From Candidatus Troglogloeales bacterium (GTDB taxonomy: Bacteria; Nitrospirota; Nitrospiria; SBBL01), in contig SBBL01000016.1 of assembly GCA_005239745.1 (NCBI GenBank), positions 1-39,033 of the forward strand: a DNA stretch of 39,033 bases, read 5' to 3'. Positions within the stretch are counted from its first letter, which is position 1; each line of letters starts with the position of its first letter. The notes under the pieces were generated by a model. The model saw nothing but the letters and a program-made list of their open reading frames with translations. It had not been told where the DNA came from and ran no database searches. A program made the position numbers and the translations under genes. Below, one piece after another: positions 1 through 7,688 of the stretch.

Positions 1-28
1 GGGGGTTCGATCCCCCCCAGCTCCACCA
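1..28 (+). tRNA. tRNA-Ala, 3' part only (window edge)
   Basis: The window opens exactly at the T-stem of a tRNA: 5-bp GC stem, TTCGATC loop, the 3' acceptor strand CAGCTCC, discriminator A and an encoded CCA. The acceptor strand is identical to that of the complete tRNA-Ala at 91-166 and has the T that would make the G3:U70 alanine identity pair. The anticodon lies outside the window, so the isoacceptor is unknown. Confidence 0.8.
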
Positions 29-90
29 AACTGAATTTGACCGAGAATTGAAGGGGGCGCTTCGCGCTTAAGATTGGGACTTCCAACGTT

Positions 91-166
91 TGGTGGAGCT
101 GAGGGGGATCGAACCCCTGACCCCAAGACTGCCAGCCTTGTGCTCTCCCAGCTGAGCTACAGCCCC
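91..166 (-). tRNA. tRNA-Ala(GGC)
   Basis: The reverse strand folds into a full 76-nt cloverleaf: acceptor GGGGCTG/CAGCTCC with a G3:U70 wobble (the alanine identity element), D-arm GCTC/GAGC, anticodon stem CAAGG/TCTTG with loop CTGGCAG (anticodon GGC, reading GCC/GCU), T-arm AGGGG-TTCGATC-CCCCT, discriminator A and encoded CCA. It points towards the partial tRNA at 1-28, so the two alanine tRNA genes are tail to tail, 62 nt apart. Confidence 0.95.
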
Positions 167-232
167 ACTCCCATCCATAAGCCAAGGGTACCCTATCACG
201 AGGTTGCGATACCAAGCAACCCACCCCACCGC

Positions 233-1207
233 TCATGGGACGTATTCTGCAACGCCCCAGACACGCTCGTTTGTAGCGGGCTGTTCTTTCCTCTTCAACA
301 CCCCTTCAACGACCATTAGATAATAGCCTCCATAAAACCAATTTTTAGCGATTTTCTTACGAGACCAAAGGTAAAGTACGCCATCCGATGTTGTGATTTC
401 CCAACGTTGTGGGATGGTGTAGAAGGCAAATGCGGGGCGCGTGCGTTCTGTCACCTGTACCGAAAATGGCCTAGGGAGAAGCAACGGACGTTGACGCGGA
501 AGAACACTCACTCCACCCTCCGGCGAGAGCATTTCAGAAAAATGGTGGTTCTTCATGACTTGAGCAATATCGGCCTTATTTTGGTAGAGGTAGATTTCCC
601 TCCCCTGCTCTGTGAGCAGATAAAAACCCTGATACTCCCTAAAAAGCCCTTTGTGCCGCCGGGTTCGGTCAAACCCTTTCCAAATTAGCGGTTCATGGAT
701 CATCTCTCCGTGGTGAACGCGTCCCCCTAGAGTGAGCACGGCTTCCGCAACGGCGATACTGCGCCTTATCTTATGCCCGTGGTCAGGCATATAGATAACC
801 CGCTCCAAAGCGCTTCCCAGGGTAAATGTGAGGTCGCCACCGTCGTAGCGTACCTTAAATCCAGTCTGCGGCGTACCGGTGGCACGTGCAAAGTAGGAGG
901 GTTGGATGATGCTCAAGTCTTTGGAGGGATGCCGATACATACCGTTTCCCTCTAAGAACGACCACTGGTGGTTGTGGAAAACAGAGCCAAAAAATTCGCC
1001 GTGGTAGCTCGAACCGTCATAGCCGCGGTCAAAGTTCAAAACAGCAACGACCAGGTTCTGAACGTCCTTGCCTCTAAAAACAAACCGATCGGAGTAATAA
1101 GCCGAGTTTGATTCTGCATGGGAAAAGGAGCTTACAAAAAGAAGATACAGAGGAAGGAGGATCGCGCATAACTCTCTAACCGACTGCGTCTTCCAATAAT
1201 TTGTCAT
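233..1207 (-). CDS. Secreted protein of unknown function, possibly lipocalin-like
   Basis: 324 residues starting at ATG 1207. Residues 1-31 look like a Sec signal peptide: a charged start, a hydrophobic stretch around LLPLYLLFVSS, then a likely cleavage after SHA. The mature part is rich in aromatic residues and glycine with alternating beta-type segments and no membrane helix, so it should be periplasmic or outside the cell. Motifs such as YHGEFFG, HHGEMIHEP and WGVAEYV faintly recall the double lipocalin-like fold of the CrtC/AttH group, but I cannot assign it to a family. No clear ribosome site precedes the ATG. The gene stands alone between the tRNA pair and a divergent operon. The 254-bp upstream gap holds no gene I can support. 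Confidence 0.6.
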   Translation of the reverse strand: MTNYWKTQSVRELCAILLPLYLLFVSSFSHAESNSAYYSDRFVFRGKDVQNLVVAVLNFDRGYDGSSYHGEFFGSVFHNHQWSFLEGNGMYRHPSKDLSIIQPSYFARATGTPQTGFKVRYDGGDLTFTLGSALERVIYMPDHGHKIRRSIAVAEAVLTLGGRVHHGEMIHEPLIWKGFDRTRRHKGLFREYQGFYLLTEQGREIYLYQNKADIAQVMKNHHFSEMLSPEGGVSVLPRQRPLLLPRPFSVQVTERTRPAFAFYTIPQRWEITTSDGVLYLWSRKKIAKNWFYGGYYLMVVEGVLKRKEQPATNERVWGVAEYVP

Positions 1208-1461
1208 GTGTCGAAGTGGCGCATTAGATGTCTCAGTACGACTTCTTGACGATTAGGTACCATCCTAAAAAGGGGACATTCTATTGCGTTACAACAAATG
1301 CTTCCTAAACCCTCTTGTCACTTCCTTCCTAAATCTTGTATCCTTCCTCATCGGTGTGGCCCCTCTCTTTTAAGGGGTTAAAAGTAACCTATGGATTATC
1401 CCACAGGGGAGCCACCCAATCCAATTTCAACTAAATTCAGTATATCCCCGGAGGTATCCAG

Positions 1462-1653
1462 ATGTTATGCAAAGTCAGTGTCGTCATTGAAAAAGATGAG
1501 CATGGGTATTACGCTTATCCCCCTGATCTTGAGGGGCGTCAAACTCAGGGGGATACCGTAAATGAGGTCATGGTAAAAATAAAAGAAGCCGTTGAACTTT
1601 ATGTTAAACTTTATAAGGAGAGAATTGCATGGCACTTACAATCGGCGCTTTAA
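1462..1653 (+). CDS. HicB-like antitoxin domain, orphan
   Basis: 63 residues. The N-terminal 50 match the HicB antitoxin fold: a VVIEKDEHGYYAYPPDLEG strand-turn followed by TQGDTVNEVMVKIKEAVELY. A good ribosome site (GGAGGT) lies 7 nt before the ATG. After the domain the frame runs through the ribosome site and start of the next gene and ends there, so the C-terminal 14 residues look incidental. No HicA toxin gene (small double-stranded RNA-binding fold) lies beside it, and no DNA-binding helix-turn-helix is attached. It could be a solitary HicB, common in many bacteria, or the remnant of a toxin-antitoxin pair. Function not assignable. Confidence 0.6.
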   Translation: MLCKVSVVIEKDEHGYYAYPPDLEGRQTQGDTVNEVMVKIKEAVELYVKLYKERIAWHLQSAL

Positions 1654-2168
1654 TGGCCCCATTTTCGCTGCGTAACGTAGATGGCAAAACCATCTTATCG
1701 GAGATGCTTACCCACCAGGCAAAAGGGCTTGCGGTGATCTTCTCATGCAATCACTGTCCGTATGTGCACGCGTGGGAAGATCGCATGATACAACTGGGGA
1801 TGGCGGCCGCCGGTCAAGGCATTCCGTTTGTACTGATTAACGCCAACGACGCGCGGCGCTACCCGGAAGACAGCTTTGACGCGATGGTAGCGCGCGCAGC
1901 CACAAAGCGCTACCCGTTTGTTTATTTGCACGATGAAGATCAGAAGGTGGCACGGGCCTACGGGGCAACCCGCACCCCGGAAGTCTTTCTCTTCAACAAA
2001 GACCTCCGCCTCTGTTACCACGGGAGTATTGACGACAACCACGAGCGCCCAGACGCCGTCCGGTCACACCATCTGAAAGAGGCGATTGGGGCGGTAGTGG
2101 CCGGCCTGGCGCCTGCCGTTACCCAAACGCCGCTTGTCGGCTGCTCCATCAAATGGAAACCCAGCTAG
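1629..2168 (+). CDS. Thioredoxin-fold redox protein (AhpC/TSA-like)
   Basis: 179 residues of the thioredoxin-like/redoxin superfamily. The active-site motif is C40-N-H-C43 followed by PYV, after a beta strand (GLAVIFS), the layout of the peroxiredoxin-like family of about 180 residues. The cis-proline region is TRTPEVFLF near residue 118, and a third cysteine lies near the C-terminus (VGCSIKW). No signal peptide, so it is cytosolic; it probably reduces disulfides or peroxides, but its substrate is unknown. The start at ATG 1629 has AAGGAGAG upstream. The gene overlaps the HicB-like frame by 25 nt and the following membrane protein by 16 nt, suggesting one transcript. Confidence 0.8.
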   Translation: MALTIGALMAPFSLRNVDGKTILSEMLTHQAKGLAVIFSCNHCPYVHAWEDRMIQLGMAAAGQGIPFVLINANDARRYPEDSFDAMVARAATKRYPFVYLHDEDQKVARAYGATRTPEVFLFNKDLRLCYHGSIDDNHERPDAVRSHHLKEAIGAVVAGLAPAVTQTPLVGCSIKWKPS

Positions 2169-2710
2169 TGGAACGCTCCATCCTCTATACCCTGCCAAGC
2201 GTTCTGGTAACCCCCCAAAAGGTCTTCTCCGACGTGTCCTCTTCTCTCACAGATGGGCATGTGATTACCATTTCAACACTCTTTGGTGGTCTGTTTGCCC
2301 TGCATATGATGTCGTGGGAGTCGTTTGATTTTTTCTTCTTCCTAACCATGGTAGGGGCCGCAGGCCCCGGGTTTACCTATTTTAGCGCGTACGTAGTCGC
2401 GTGGCTCATAAAGGTCAGCAACATTGTTGTCGCGCCGCGTCACATCCGCACCGTGCTCGTCTATGGAATGATGCCCTATCTGCTGGCATTGTCCATTGAT
2501 CTGATCGCGCACTTTCAGCCGGTCACAGGCCTGCCCGGTATCAATCTTACCGGCATCATCTGGACGTGGGGCTTAAACGTGTATGGGATAAAACGGGTGG
2601 CAGGGCTTCCCCTGGTGCAGGCCCTGTTTGTCATGGTCATCCCGATTACGTTACTGTTGGTGATCGTCGCCGTCTTGTTCAAAGTGGTGTGGACCATCAT
2701 GGGGGTATAG
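2153..2710 (+). CDS. Yip1-domain-like integral membrane protein
   Basis: 185 residues with about four to five hydrophobic helices (around residues 38-75, 75-92, 103-122, 132-146 and 152-183). The pattern of a short cytosolic N-terminus ending in [11 protein letters not shown] followed by a helical bundle resembles bacterial Yip1/YIF1-type proteins, whose role is poorly known. The start codon lies 16 nt inside the preceding redoxin gene, implying translational coupling. The stop is 2 nt before the sucD start, so redoxin, membrane protein and sucD form a tight unit. The family call rests on topology and a few conserved positions only. Confidence 0.6.
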   Translation: METQLVERSILYTLPSVLVTPQKVFSDVSSSLTDGHVITISTLFGGLFALHMMSWESFDFFFFLTMVGAAGPGFTYFSAYVVAWLIKVSNIVVAPRHIRTVLVYGMMPYLLALSIDLIAHFQPVTGLPGINLTGIIWTWGLNVYGIKRVAGLPLVQALFVMVIPITLLLVIVAVLFKVVWTIMGV

Positions 2711-2712
2711 GG

Positions 2713-3582
2713 ATGAGCATTTTAGTGAATCGGAATACCCGTGTCGTTGTTCAAGGGATTACGGGCAAGGAAGGGTCCTTTCATGCCTCCGCCTGCCTCG
2801 CCTACGGAACGCAGGTCGTGTCCGGGGTAACCCCTGGAAAAGGGGGAAGCGCTGTGGATGGTATCCCGGTCTTTCACACGGTTGAAGATGCCGTGCGTGA
2901 GACGGGGGCGGATACGTCCCTTATTTTTGTCCCCCCGCCCGTGGCGTCCGATGCCATCATGGAGGCGGCCCAAGCGGGTATCCCCCTTATCATTGCGATT
3001 ACCGAAGGCATCCCCATCTTTGAGATGATTAAGGTTCGCCGTTTTATTGAAGAGAAAAATGTCCGTCTGATTGGTCCCAACTGTCCCGGTATCATTACGC
3101 CGGAGGAGTGTAAGATCGGTATCATGCCGGGGTTCATTCACAAGAAGGGCCATGTGGGGGTGGTCTCACGCAGCGGTACACTGACCTACGAGGCCGTCTG
3201 GCAACTGACCCAGCTGGGCTTGGGACAATCGTCCTGTGTAGGCATCGGGGGCGATCCAATCAATGGGACCTCTTTTGTTGATGTCTTGAAGCTTTTTGAA
3301 GCGGACGCCGAGACGCACACGATTGTCATGATCGGGGAGATTGGCGGCAATGCGGAGGAGCAGGCAGCGGCGTATATCAAGGCCTCCGTGAGTAAACCCG
3401 TGATCGCCTTTATTGCCGGGATTACTGCCCCTCCGGGGCGCAGAATGGGGCATGCAGGCGCCATTATTTCCGAAGGACAGGGTACGGCACGCAGCAAGAT
3501 GGAGGCTCTGCGATCTGCCGGCGTGACGGTGGTTGAAAACCCCGCCGCCATCGGCGAAGCAGTTAAAAAAGCCCTGCCCTAG
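2713..3582 (+). CDS. sucD: Succinyl-CoA synthetase (ADP-forming) alpha subunit
   Basis: 289 residues, the usual length. It converts succinyl-CoA, ADP/GDP and phosphate to succinate, CoA and ATP/GTP in the TCA cycle together with SucC. The N-terminal Rossmann CoA-binding domain begins [12 protein letters not shown]; the CoA loop VTPGKGG is at 39-45; the C-terminal ligase domain has SRSGTLTYE at 152-160 and the phosphorylated histidine His247 in GHAGAI. The start at ATG 2713 is chosen because the conserved N-terminus SILVNRNTR begins there; the reading frame itself extends much further upstream inside the Yip1-like gene. SucC is not adjacent, so the partner is encoded elsewhere or just outside the window's reach. 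Confidence 0.95.
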   Translation: MSILVNRNTRVVVQGITGKEGSFHASACLAYGTQVVSGVTPGKGGSAVDGIPVFHTVEDAVRETGADTSLIFVPPPVASDAIMEAAQAGIPLIIAITEGIPIFEMIKVRRFIEEKNVRLIGPNCPGIITPEECKIGIMPGFIHKKGHVGVVSRSGTLTYEAVWQLTQLGLGQSSCVGIGGDPINGTSFVDVLKLFEADAETHTIVMIGEIGGNAEEQAAAYIKASVSKPVIAFIAGITAPPGRRMGHAGAIISEGQGTARSKMEALRSAGVTVVENPAAIGEAVKKALP

Positions 3583-3661
3583 GCTAGCAGATTTACCGCG
3601 CCAAATCGGCAGATTCCTTGACAATGTGGCACCGACGTCATTAGTATCGCCGCCCACGAAC

Positions 3662-3733
3662 AGGCGCGTAGCTCAGGGGTAGAGCGCTTGCTTGACACGC
3701 AAGAGGTCGGCGGTTCGAGACCGCCCGTGCCTA
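3662..3733 (+). tRNA. tRNA-Val(GAC)
   Basis: A 72-nt cloverleaf: acceptor AGGCGCG/CGTGCCT (one G:U), D-arm GCTC/GAGC, anticodon stem CTTGC/GCAAG with loop TTGACAC (anticodon GAC, valine GUC/GUU), T-arm GGCGG-TTCGAGA-CCGCC, discriminator A. CCA is not encoded, unlike both alanine tRNAs in this window. Its 3' end lies only 19 nt before the thrS start, so the two may share a transcript that needs tRNA processing. Confidence 0.95.
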
Positions 3734-3752
3734 TGTGCTATCGGAACGTTAC

Positions 3753-5666
3753 ATGGAAGTTTTACTTAAATTAGACGGCAAGATCGAGAAGCGGGTCGCC
3801 GTGGGAACGCCGTTTTCCGATATCGTCGCGTCCTTAAAAAACAAGCAGGACGTCCTAGCCGTGTGTGTCAACGGGCAAATGAAGGACCTCTCCGCAACGG
3901 TCAGTGAGGATGCCAACGTCGAGCTTCTCACCTTCGACTCCGATAGGGGGAAAGATGTCTATCGGCACAGCAGCGCTCATCTCATGGCACAGGCCGTGAA
4001 AGAGATATACCCATCCGCCCGGATGACCATTGGCCCCACCATCGAGGATGGCTTCTATTATGACTTTGATTTTGAACGCCCCTTCGTCCCGGAAGACCTT
4101 GAAAAAATTGAGGCCCGTGTCGGCCAAATCATTAAACGCAACCTTCCCATCCAGCGCATAGAGTTGTCGAGGGAGGAGGCCATTAAACTCTTTACGGAGC
4201 GTGATGAACCTTATAAAGCTGAGCTGATTGGCGATATTAAGGCGCCGCCCATTTCGATCTATCGCCAGGGGGAGTTTATTGACCTCTGTACCGGGCCGCA
4301 CGTCCCGTCTACGGGCAGGATCAAGGCATTCAAGATTTTGGGGAGTGCGGGTGCCTACTGGCGGGGGGACGAAAAGAACAAGATGCTCCAACGCATCTAC
4401 GGCACGTCGTTTAGTAAGATGGAAGATTTGAATGCCCACCTCGAAAAATTAGAAGAGATCAAGAGGCGCGATCACAGGCGCTTGGGCAAGGCACTTGACC
4501 TGTTTTCAACGTCCGACGAAATTGGGGCAGGCCTGGTGCTTTGGCATCCCAATGGGGCGATTATCCGAAAAACAATGGAAGACTTCTGGCGAGAGGCCCA
4601 CCTGAAGTCGGGCTATGCGTTGGTTTACTCGCCGCATGTGGCTAAGCTTGACCTTTGGAAGCAAAGCGGCCATCTTGAGTTTTACAAAGAGAATATGTAC
4701 AGCCCGATGGAGGTGGACGGCTGTCCCTACGAAATTAAGCCGATGAATTGTCCTTTTCACATCGTTATCTATAAGTCGCATTTGCGCAGTTACCGGGACC
4801 TTCCATTGCGCTTTGCGGAGTTGGGAACGGTCTATCGCTACGAGCGCTCCGGGGCGCTGCACGGGTTGCTTCGCGTGCGCGGTTTTACGCAAGACGATGC
4901 CCATATCTTTTGCCGCCCGGAACAAATGGCCTCGGAGATATTAAGTGTCCTAGATTTTACGACTTATGTGCTGGGAACGTTTGGTTTTCATCAATATGAT
5001 ATTTACCTCTCAACGCGTCCGGAGGCGTATGTAGGGACACTGGAACTTTGGGAACAGGCAACCTCTGCCCTAGGATCGGCCCTTCAACAAAAGGGGCTGA
5101 CGTATAAGGTGGATCCGGGAGAAGGGGTCTTCTATGGGCCCAAAATTGACGTAAAAATTAAAGATACACTGGGGCGCGCGTGGCAGTGCGCCACGATTCA
5201 GGTGGATTTTAATCTTCCGGAGCGTTTTGGTATCTCTTATCGGGGGAAGGATGGGGGGGAGCAGCCGCCCGTGATGATCCATCGTGCACTGCTGGGGTCG
5301 CTGGAGCGCTTTTTAGGGGTACTCATTGAGCATTATGGCGGGGCGTTTCCGCTTTGGTTGTCGCCGGTGCAGGCTGAAATTATCCCGATTACTGAACGCC
5401 AGCAAGCATATGCACGCAAGATTTGGCAGCAATGCCAGAGTGCGAACCTGCGAGCCTCGGTAGATGACCGTAACGAGCGGATGAACCTGAAGATTCGTGA
5501 AGCCCAGATGATGAAAGTTCCCTATCTATTTGTGGTCGGTGATCGGGAAGTCGAAACGGAAACCGTTTCTGTCCGCACGCGATCCGGGGAGAGCGTTACG
5601 ATGGCACTTTCTGATATACTACGAAAGGTACAGGCAGAGAATGAACAAAGGTGTGTCGTTAGTTGA
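3753..5666 (+). CDS. thrS: Threonyl-tRNA synthetase
   Basis: 637 residues, full length. It charges tRNA-Thr and edits Ser-tRNA-Thr. Domains in order: TGS (1-62); SAD editing domain with the HxxxH motif H72/H76 and the second zinc-type pair in DLCTGPH; class II catalytic core with zinc-ligand cysteine in NCPFH, motif 2 around YRYERSGALHGLLRVRGF, and motif 3 in MIHRALLGSLERFLG; then an anticodon-binding domain from about residue 540. An in-frame GTG at 3735 overlaps the tRNA-Val end region, so I prefer ATG 3753, where the TGS domain begins (MEVLLKLDGK). No T-box leader is present. Followed by infC after 66 nt in the classic thrS-infC-rpmI-rplT order. Confidence 0.96.
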   Translation: MEVLLKLDGKIEKRVAVGTPFSDIVASLKNKQDVLAVCVNGQMKDLSATVSEDANVELLTFDSDRGKDVYRHSSAHLMAQAVKEIYPSARMTIGPTIEDGFYYDFDFERPFVPEDLEKIEARVGQIIKRNLPIQRIELSREEAIKLFTERDEPYKAELIGDIKAPPISIYRQGEFIDLCTGPHVPSTGRIKAFKILGSAGAYWRGDEKNKMLQRIYGTSFSKMEDLNAHLEKLEEIKRRDHRRLGKALDLFSTSDEIGAGLVLWHPNGAIIRKTMEDFWREAHLKSGYALVYSPHVAKLDLWKQSGHLEFYKENMYSPMEVDGCPYEIKPMNCPFHIVIYKSHLRSYRDLPLRFAELGTVYRYERSGALHGLLRVRGFTQDDAHIFCRPEQMASEILSVLDFTTYVLGTFGFHQYDIYLSTRPEAYVGTLELWEQATSALGSALQQKGLTYKVDPGEGVFYGPKIDVKIKDTLGRAWQCATIQVDFNLPERFGISYRGKDGGEQPPVMIHRALLGSLERFLGVLIEHYGGAFPLWLSPVQAEIIPITERQQAYARKIWQQCQSANLRASVDDRNERMNLKIREAQMMKVPYLFVVGDREVETETVSVRTRSGESVTMALSDILRKVQAENEQRCVVS

Positions 5667-5670
5667 AGGT

Positions 5671-5694
5671 CGCCCCCAATAACAAAAGGGGGCG
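5671..5694 (+). promoter_or_regulatory. Hairpin in the thrS-infC intergenic leader
   Basis: CGCCCCC (5671-5677) and GGGGGCG (5688-5694) form a perfect 7-bp stem with a 10-nt A-rich loop, 4 nt after the thrS stop. No U-run follows, so it is probably not a simple terminator. It may stabilise an RNA end or take part in control of infC translation. Only the pairing is directly seen. Confidence 0.5.
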
Positions 5695-5701
5695 GGGAGT
5701 T

Positions 5702-5743
5702 ATGAAAATCCTTATGATTAAGGGGGCTGTCTATCGTTTCTAA
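5702..5743 (+). CDS. Possible 13-residue leader ORF overlapping the infC start
   Basis: An ATG at 5702 just after GGGGAG opens a 13-codon frame (MKILMIKGAVYRF) ending in TAA at 5741-5743. It runs across the infC ribosome site and ends 8 nt past the infC AUC start, in a different frame. If translated, it would compete with or deliver ribosomes to infC. The spacing from GGGGAG to the ATG is very short (2 nt), so translation is uncertain. Confidence 0.25.
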   Translation: MKILMIKGAVYRF

Positions 5744-6260
5744 ACTGCGTATCAACAGAGAGATACGGGAGGACCAGGTTCGGGTAATCGGCTCTAATGG
5801 CGAACAGGTGGGGGTGCTTCCTCTTGGTGGAGCGCTTAAAATGGCCGAAGAGGTGGGACTTGATTTGGTAGAGATTGCGCCCCTGTCTCGCCCGCCTGTT
5901 TGTAAGGTCATGGACTATGGGAAGTACCGGTATCAGCAGAGCAAGAAAGAACATGACGCGCGGCAACGCCAAAAGGGGACCCAACTCAAGGAGGTGAAGC
6001 TACGGCTTTTTACCGGCGAGCATGATCTTAAGTTTAAGATACAGCATATCCGTGATTTTTTGGAAGGCGGCCATAAGGTTAAAGTGACAATGATGCTAAA
6101 GGGGCGGGAGCGGGCTTTTCAGCCGCGCGGACAGGAGCTTATGGTCGGCGTTTCGGAGCAACTACAAGGTGTGGGGCAGTTGGAGTCTGCCCCCAGGATG
6201 GAAGGAAATAGCATTGGGATGATGCTTATCCCGAAGGTGATACGTAAGGAGAAGAAATGA
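5733..6260 (+). CDS. infC: Translation initiation factor IF-3, AUC start
   Basis: 175 residues. IF-3 binds the 30S subunit, prevents premature 50S joining and checks the start codon. The conserved N-terminal block (LRINREIREDQVRVIGSNGEQ) is read only if translation begins upstream of the first conventional in-frame start, GTG 5808. The frame is closed by TGA at 5715-5717, and the only credible start in between is ATC 5733, 6 nt after the ribosome site AGGGGG (5721-5726). AUU and AUC starts in infC are known in other bacteria and underlie autoregulation by IF-3. The C-terminal domain has VKLRLFTGEHDLKFK. The stop overlaps the rpmI start as ATGA. Confidence 0.9.
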   Translation: MVSKLRINREIREDQVRVIGSNGEQVGVLPLGGALKMAEEVGLDLVEIAPLSRPPVCKVMDYGKYRYQQSKKEHDARQRQKGTQLKEVKLRLFTGEHDLKFKIQHIRDFLEGGHKVKVTMMLKGRERAFQPRGQELMVGVSEQLQGVGQLESAPRMEGNSIGMMLIPKVIRKEKK

Positions 6261-6457
6261 AAACCAAGTTAAAGACCCACAAAGGTGCTGCGAAGCGGTT
6301 TTCTATTAGGGCTTCCGGTAAGGTGACACGCAGACAGGTGGGGAAACGGCATTTGTTGAGCCATAAGAGGGCGAGACGCAAGCGTCAGATTAGCGGTATC
6401 GCGGCAGTCCACGCGGTTGAGACGGGTGCCGTGAGAAAGATGCTGCCGTACGGTTAG
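6257..6457 (+). CDS. rpmI: 50S ribosomal protein L35
   Basis: 66 residues, the normal size, very basic. Conserved motifs KTHKGAAKRF and KRHLLSHKRARRKR are present. The protein is part of the large ribosomal subunit. The ATG overlaps the infC stop by 4 nt (ATGA), so translation is coupled to infC; GTAAGGAGAAGAA just upstream gives a good ribosome site. rplT follows after 21 nt. In other bacteria L20 represses rpmI-rplT translation; no specific L20-binding pseudoknot was worked out here. Confidence 0.97.
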   Translation: MKTKLKTHKGAAKRFSIRASGKVTRRQVGKRHLLSHKRARRKRQISGIAAVHAVETGAVRKMLPYG

Positions 6458-6478
6458 AATTAAGATGGGAGGATAACG

Positions 6479-6844
6479 ATGCCAAGAGCAAAAGGAGGGC
6501 CCAAGACCCGGCACAGGCGTAATGATCGCCTTAAAATGGCCAAGGGTTACTATGGGGCAAAGAGCAAGTTATACCGGACGGCAACGGAAGCGGTAGATAA
6601 GTCGCTCCTGTATGCCTATCGCGATCGTCGAGCGAAAAAGCGCAATTTCAGAAGGCTCTGGATTGCACGAATCAATGCGGCGGCTCGAATGCACGGCGTG
6701 ACCTATAGCCGGTTTATGGAGCATCTTAAAAACACCGGCATCACGCTCAATCGTAAAGTATTGGCGGATATTGCGGCACACGACGCGAAGGCCTTTGGAG
6801 ATATCGTTGTGACCATGCCTGGGAAAATGGCCGCGGGAGGCTAA
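6479..6844 (+). CDS. rplT: 50S ribosomal protein L20
   Basis: 121 residues, typical length. The N-terminal basic extension ([25 protein letters not shown]) and the globular domain with [21 protein letters not shown] and NRKVLADIA are characteristic. L20 is needed for early 50S assembly and is often the translational repressor of this operon. The ribosome site GGGAGG precedes the ATG. Last gene of the thrS-infC-rpmI-rplT group; a hairpin follows 12 nt later. Confidence 0.97.
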   Translation: MPRAKGGPKTRHRRNDRLKMAKGYYGAKSKLYRTATEAVDKSLLYAYRDRRAKKRNFRRLWIARINAAARMHGVTYSRFMEHLKNTGITLNRKVLADIAAHDAKAFGDIVVTMPGKMAAGG

Positions 6845-6855
6845 AAGCAGCGAAG

Positions 6856-6890
6856 TCCCCATCGCCCGCAAAGCAAGAGGGGGCAGGGGA
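6856..6890 (+). terminator. Hairpin after rplT, possible terminator
   Basis: TCCCC (6856-6860) pairs with GGGGA (6886-6890) and, inside an internal loop, GCCC (6864-6867) pairs with GGGC (6881-6884). It lies 12 nt after the rplT stop. There is no downstream U-run, so intrinsic termination is not certain; it may only mark or protect the operon's 3' end. Confidence 0.4.
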
Positions 6891-6922
6891 GTAGGAAATA
6901 TGGGAGAGAGGAGAAAATAGAG

Positions 6923-7612
6923 ATGAACCACTGTCCGGTATCAAAAACAGAAACCACGGTTCCAAACGATCCTGCAGCTTCGGAACTTTTGAAAGCAGCC
7001 TATACCAACACGTCTCGCTGGGGCCAGGAGGTACGTGGGTTTACCGCCACACTTGTTTGCAACGATGACGGCGTGGAATATACGGGGAACGTCACGCTGG
7101 ATTTGCCGGAGACGGTCGAGGTGACACTGAGTGCCACTTCAGGAACGGCCCCGGAGCCGCTCCTGAAGTGGGTCAACGGTCAGGTCGGCATGATGGCAAC
7201 CCACCGTGCCTCACGGCCGTTTGAAGAAGCAGACGGAAAATATGCCATCACCTTTGGGCCAAGTGACGCGCATCCGCTTGGACGGCAACTGATCATCCAC
7301 GGCGACGGGATGAACTCGCGCTACCGTGTGAAGGAGGGCCGTATCCAACAGATTCACAGAGACGTGGGGCGGATGCGATTTACGATCAACGTGGAAGAGG
7401 CCATGACGACCTCCGACCGTAAGTTTCTCACTACAAAGTATACGGTCTTCTACTTCTCGCCTGACGGCCAAGTGACGCAGGCGCAGAGCTTCAGCGATTA
7501 TCCTGCCGAAGTAAAGGGGGTCTATCTTCCCGGTGTCCGTAGAATCATCTTTACCGAGAACGGGCAGGTTGCCGTCCGCGTCTTGCGGTTTACCAACCAC
7601 CAACTCCGATAG
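6923..7612 (+). CDS. DUF3386-like protein
   Basis: 229 residues, no signal peptide or membrane segment. It has the pattern of DUF3386 proteins, known mainly from cyanobacteria and some other phyla: an N-terminal helix (ASELLKAAYTNTSRWG) followed by a long antiparallel beta region (GFTATLVCNDDGVEYTGNVTLD, VEVTLSATSG), and a C-terminal beta half with SRYRVKEGRIQQIHR and LTTKYTVFYFSPDG. Function unknown. A strong ribosome site (GAGAGGAGAAA) lies before ATG 6923. It is the only gene between the ribosomal-protein operon and a promoter at 7688, and two GC hairpins lie after its stop. The family call is from memory of motif layout, not a search. Confidence 0.6.
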   Translation: MNHCPVSKTETTVPNDPAASELLKAAYTNTSRWGQEVRGFTATLVCNDDGVEYTGNVTLDLPETVEVTLSATSGTAPEPLLKWVNGQVGMMATHRASRPFEEADGKYAITFGPSDAHPLGRQLIIHGDGMNSRYRVKEGRIQQIHRDVGRMRFTINVEEAMTTSDRKFLTTKYTVFYFSPDGQVTQAQSFSDYPAEVKGVYLPGVRRIIFTENGQVAVRVLRFTNHQLR

Positions 7613-7652
7613 GACATGCCCCCTCCTGCTTTGGGGGATCGTACGTAGTGGC

Positions 7653-7688
7653 ACGGGGCACCCAAAAGCAAGCTTTTGGGTGCCCCGT
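7653..7688. repeat. Perfect 17-bp inverted repeat (hairpin element)
   Basis: ACGGGGCACCCAAAAGC, a 2-nt spacer AA, then its exact reverse complement. Flanking outer arms GGCACG (7650-7655) and CGTGCC (7694-7699) add another pairing layer. The core resembles the hairpin at 30484-30505. It follows the DUF3386-like gene and its right end touches the -35 box of the next promoter, so it could insulate or terminate. No U-run. Confidence 0.7.

Noticed and set aside
1268-1290. AAAAAGGGGACATTCTATT, resembling the ends of REP-associated or IS200-like elements
   Set aside because: A single short copy with no inverted partner or transposase nearby; it cannot be told from chance.
1358-1378. Short CCCCT...AGGGG palindrome upstream of the HicB-like gene
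   Set aside because: Only four to five pairs with an unstructured loop; no U-run or promoter context to give it a function.
3583-3752. A T-box leader for thrS
   Set aside because: The space is filled by tRNA-Val; no T-box sequence, specifier stem or terminator/antiterminator is present.
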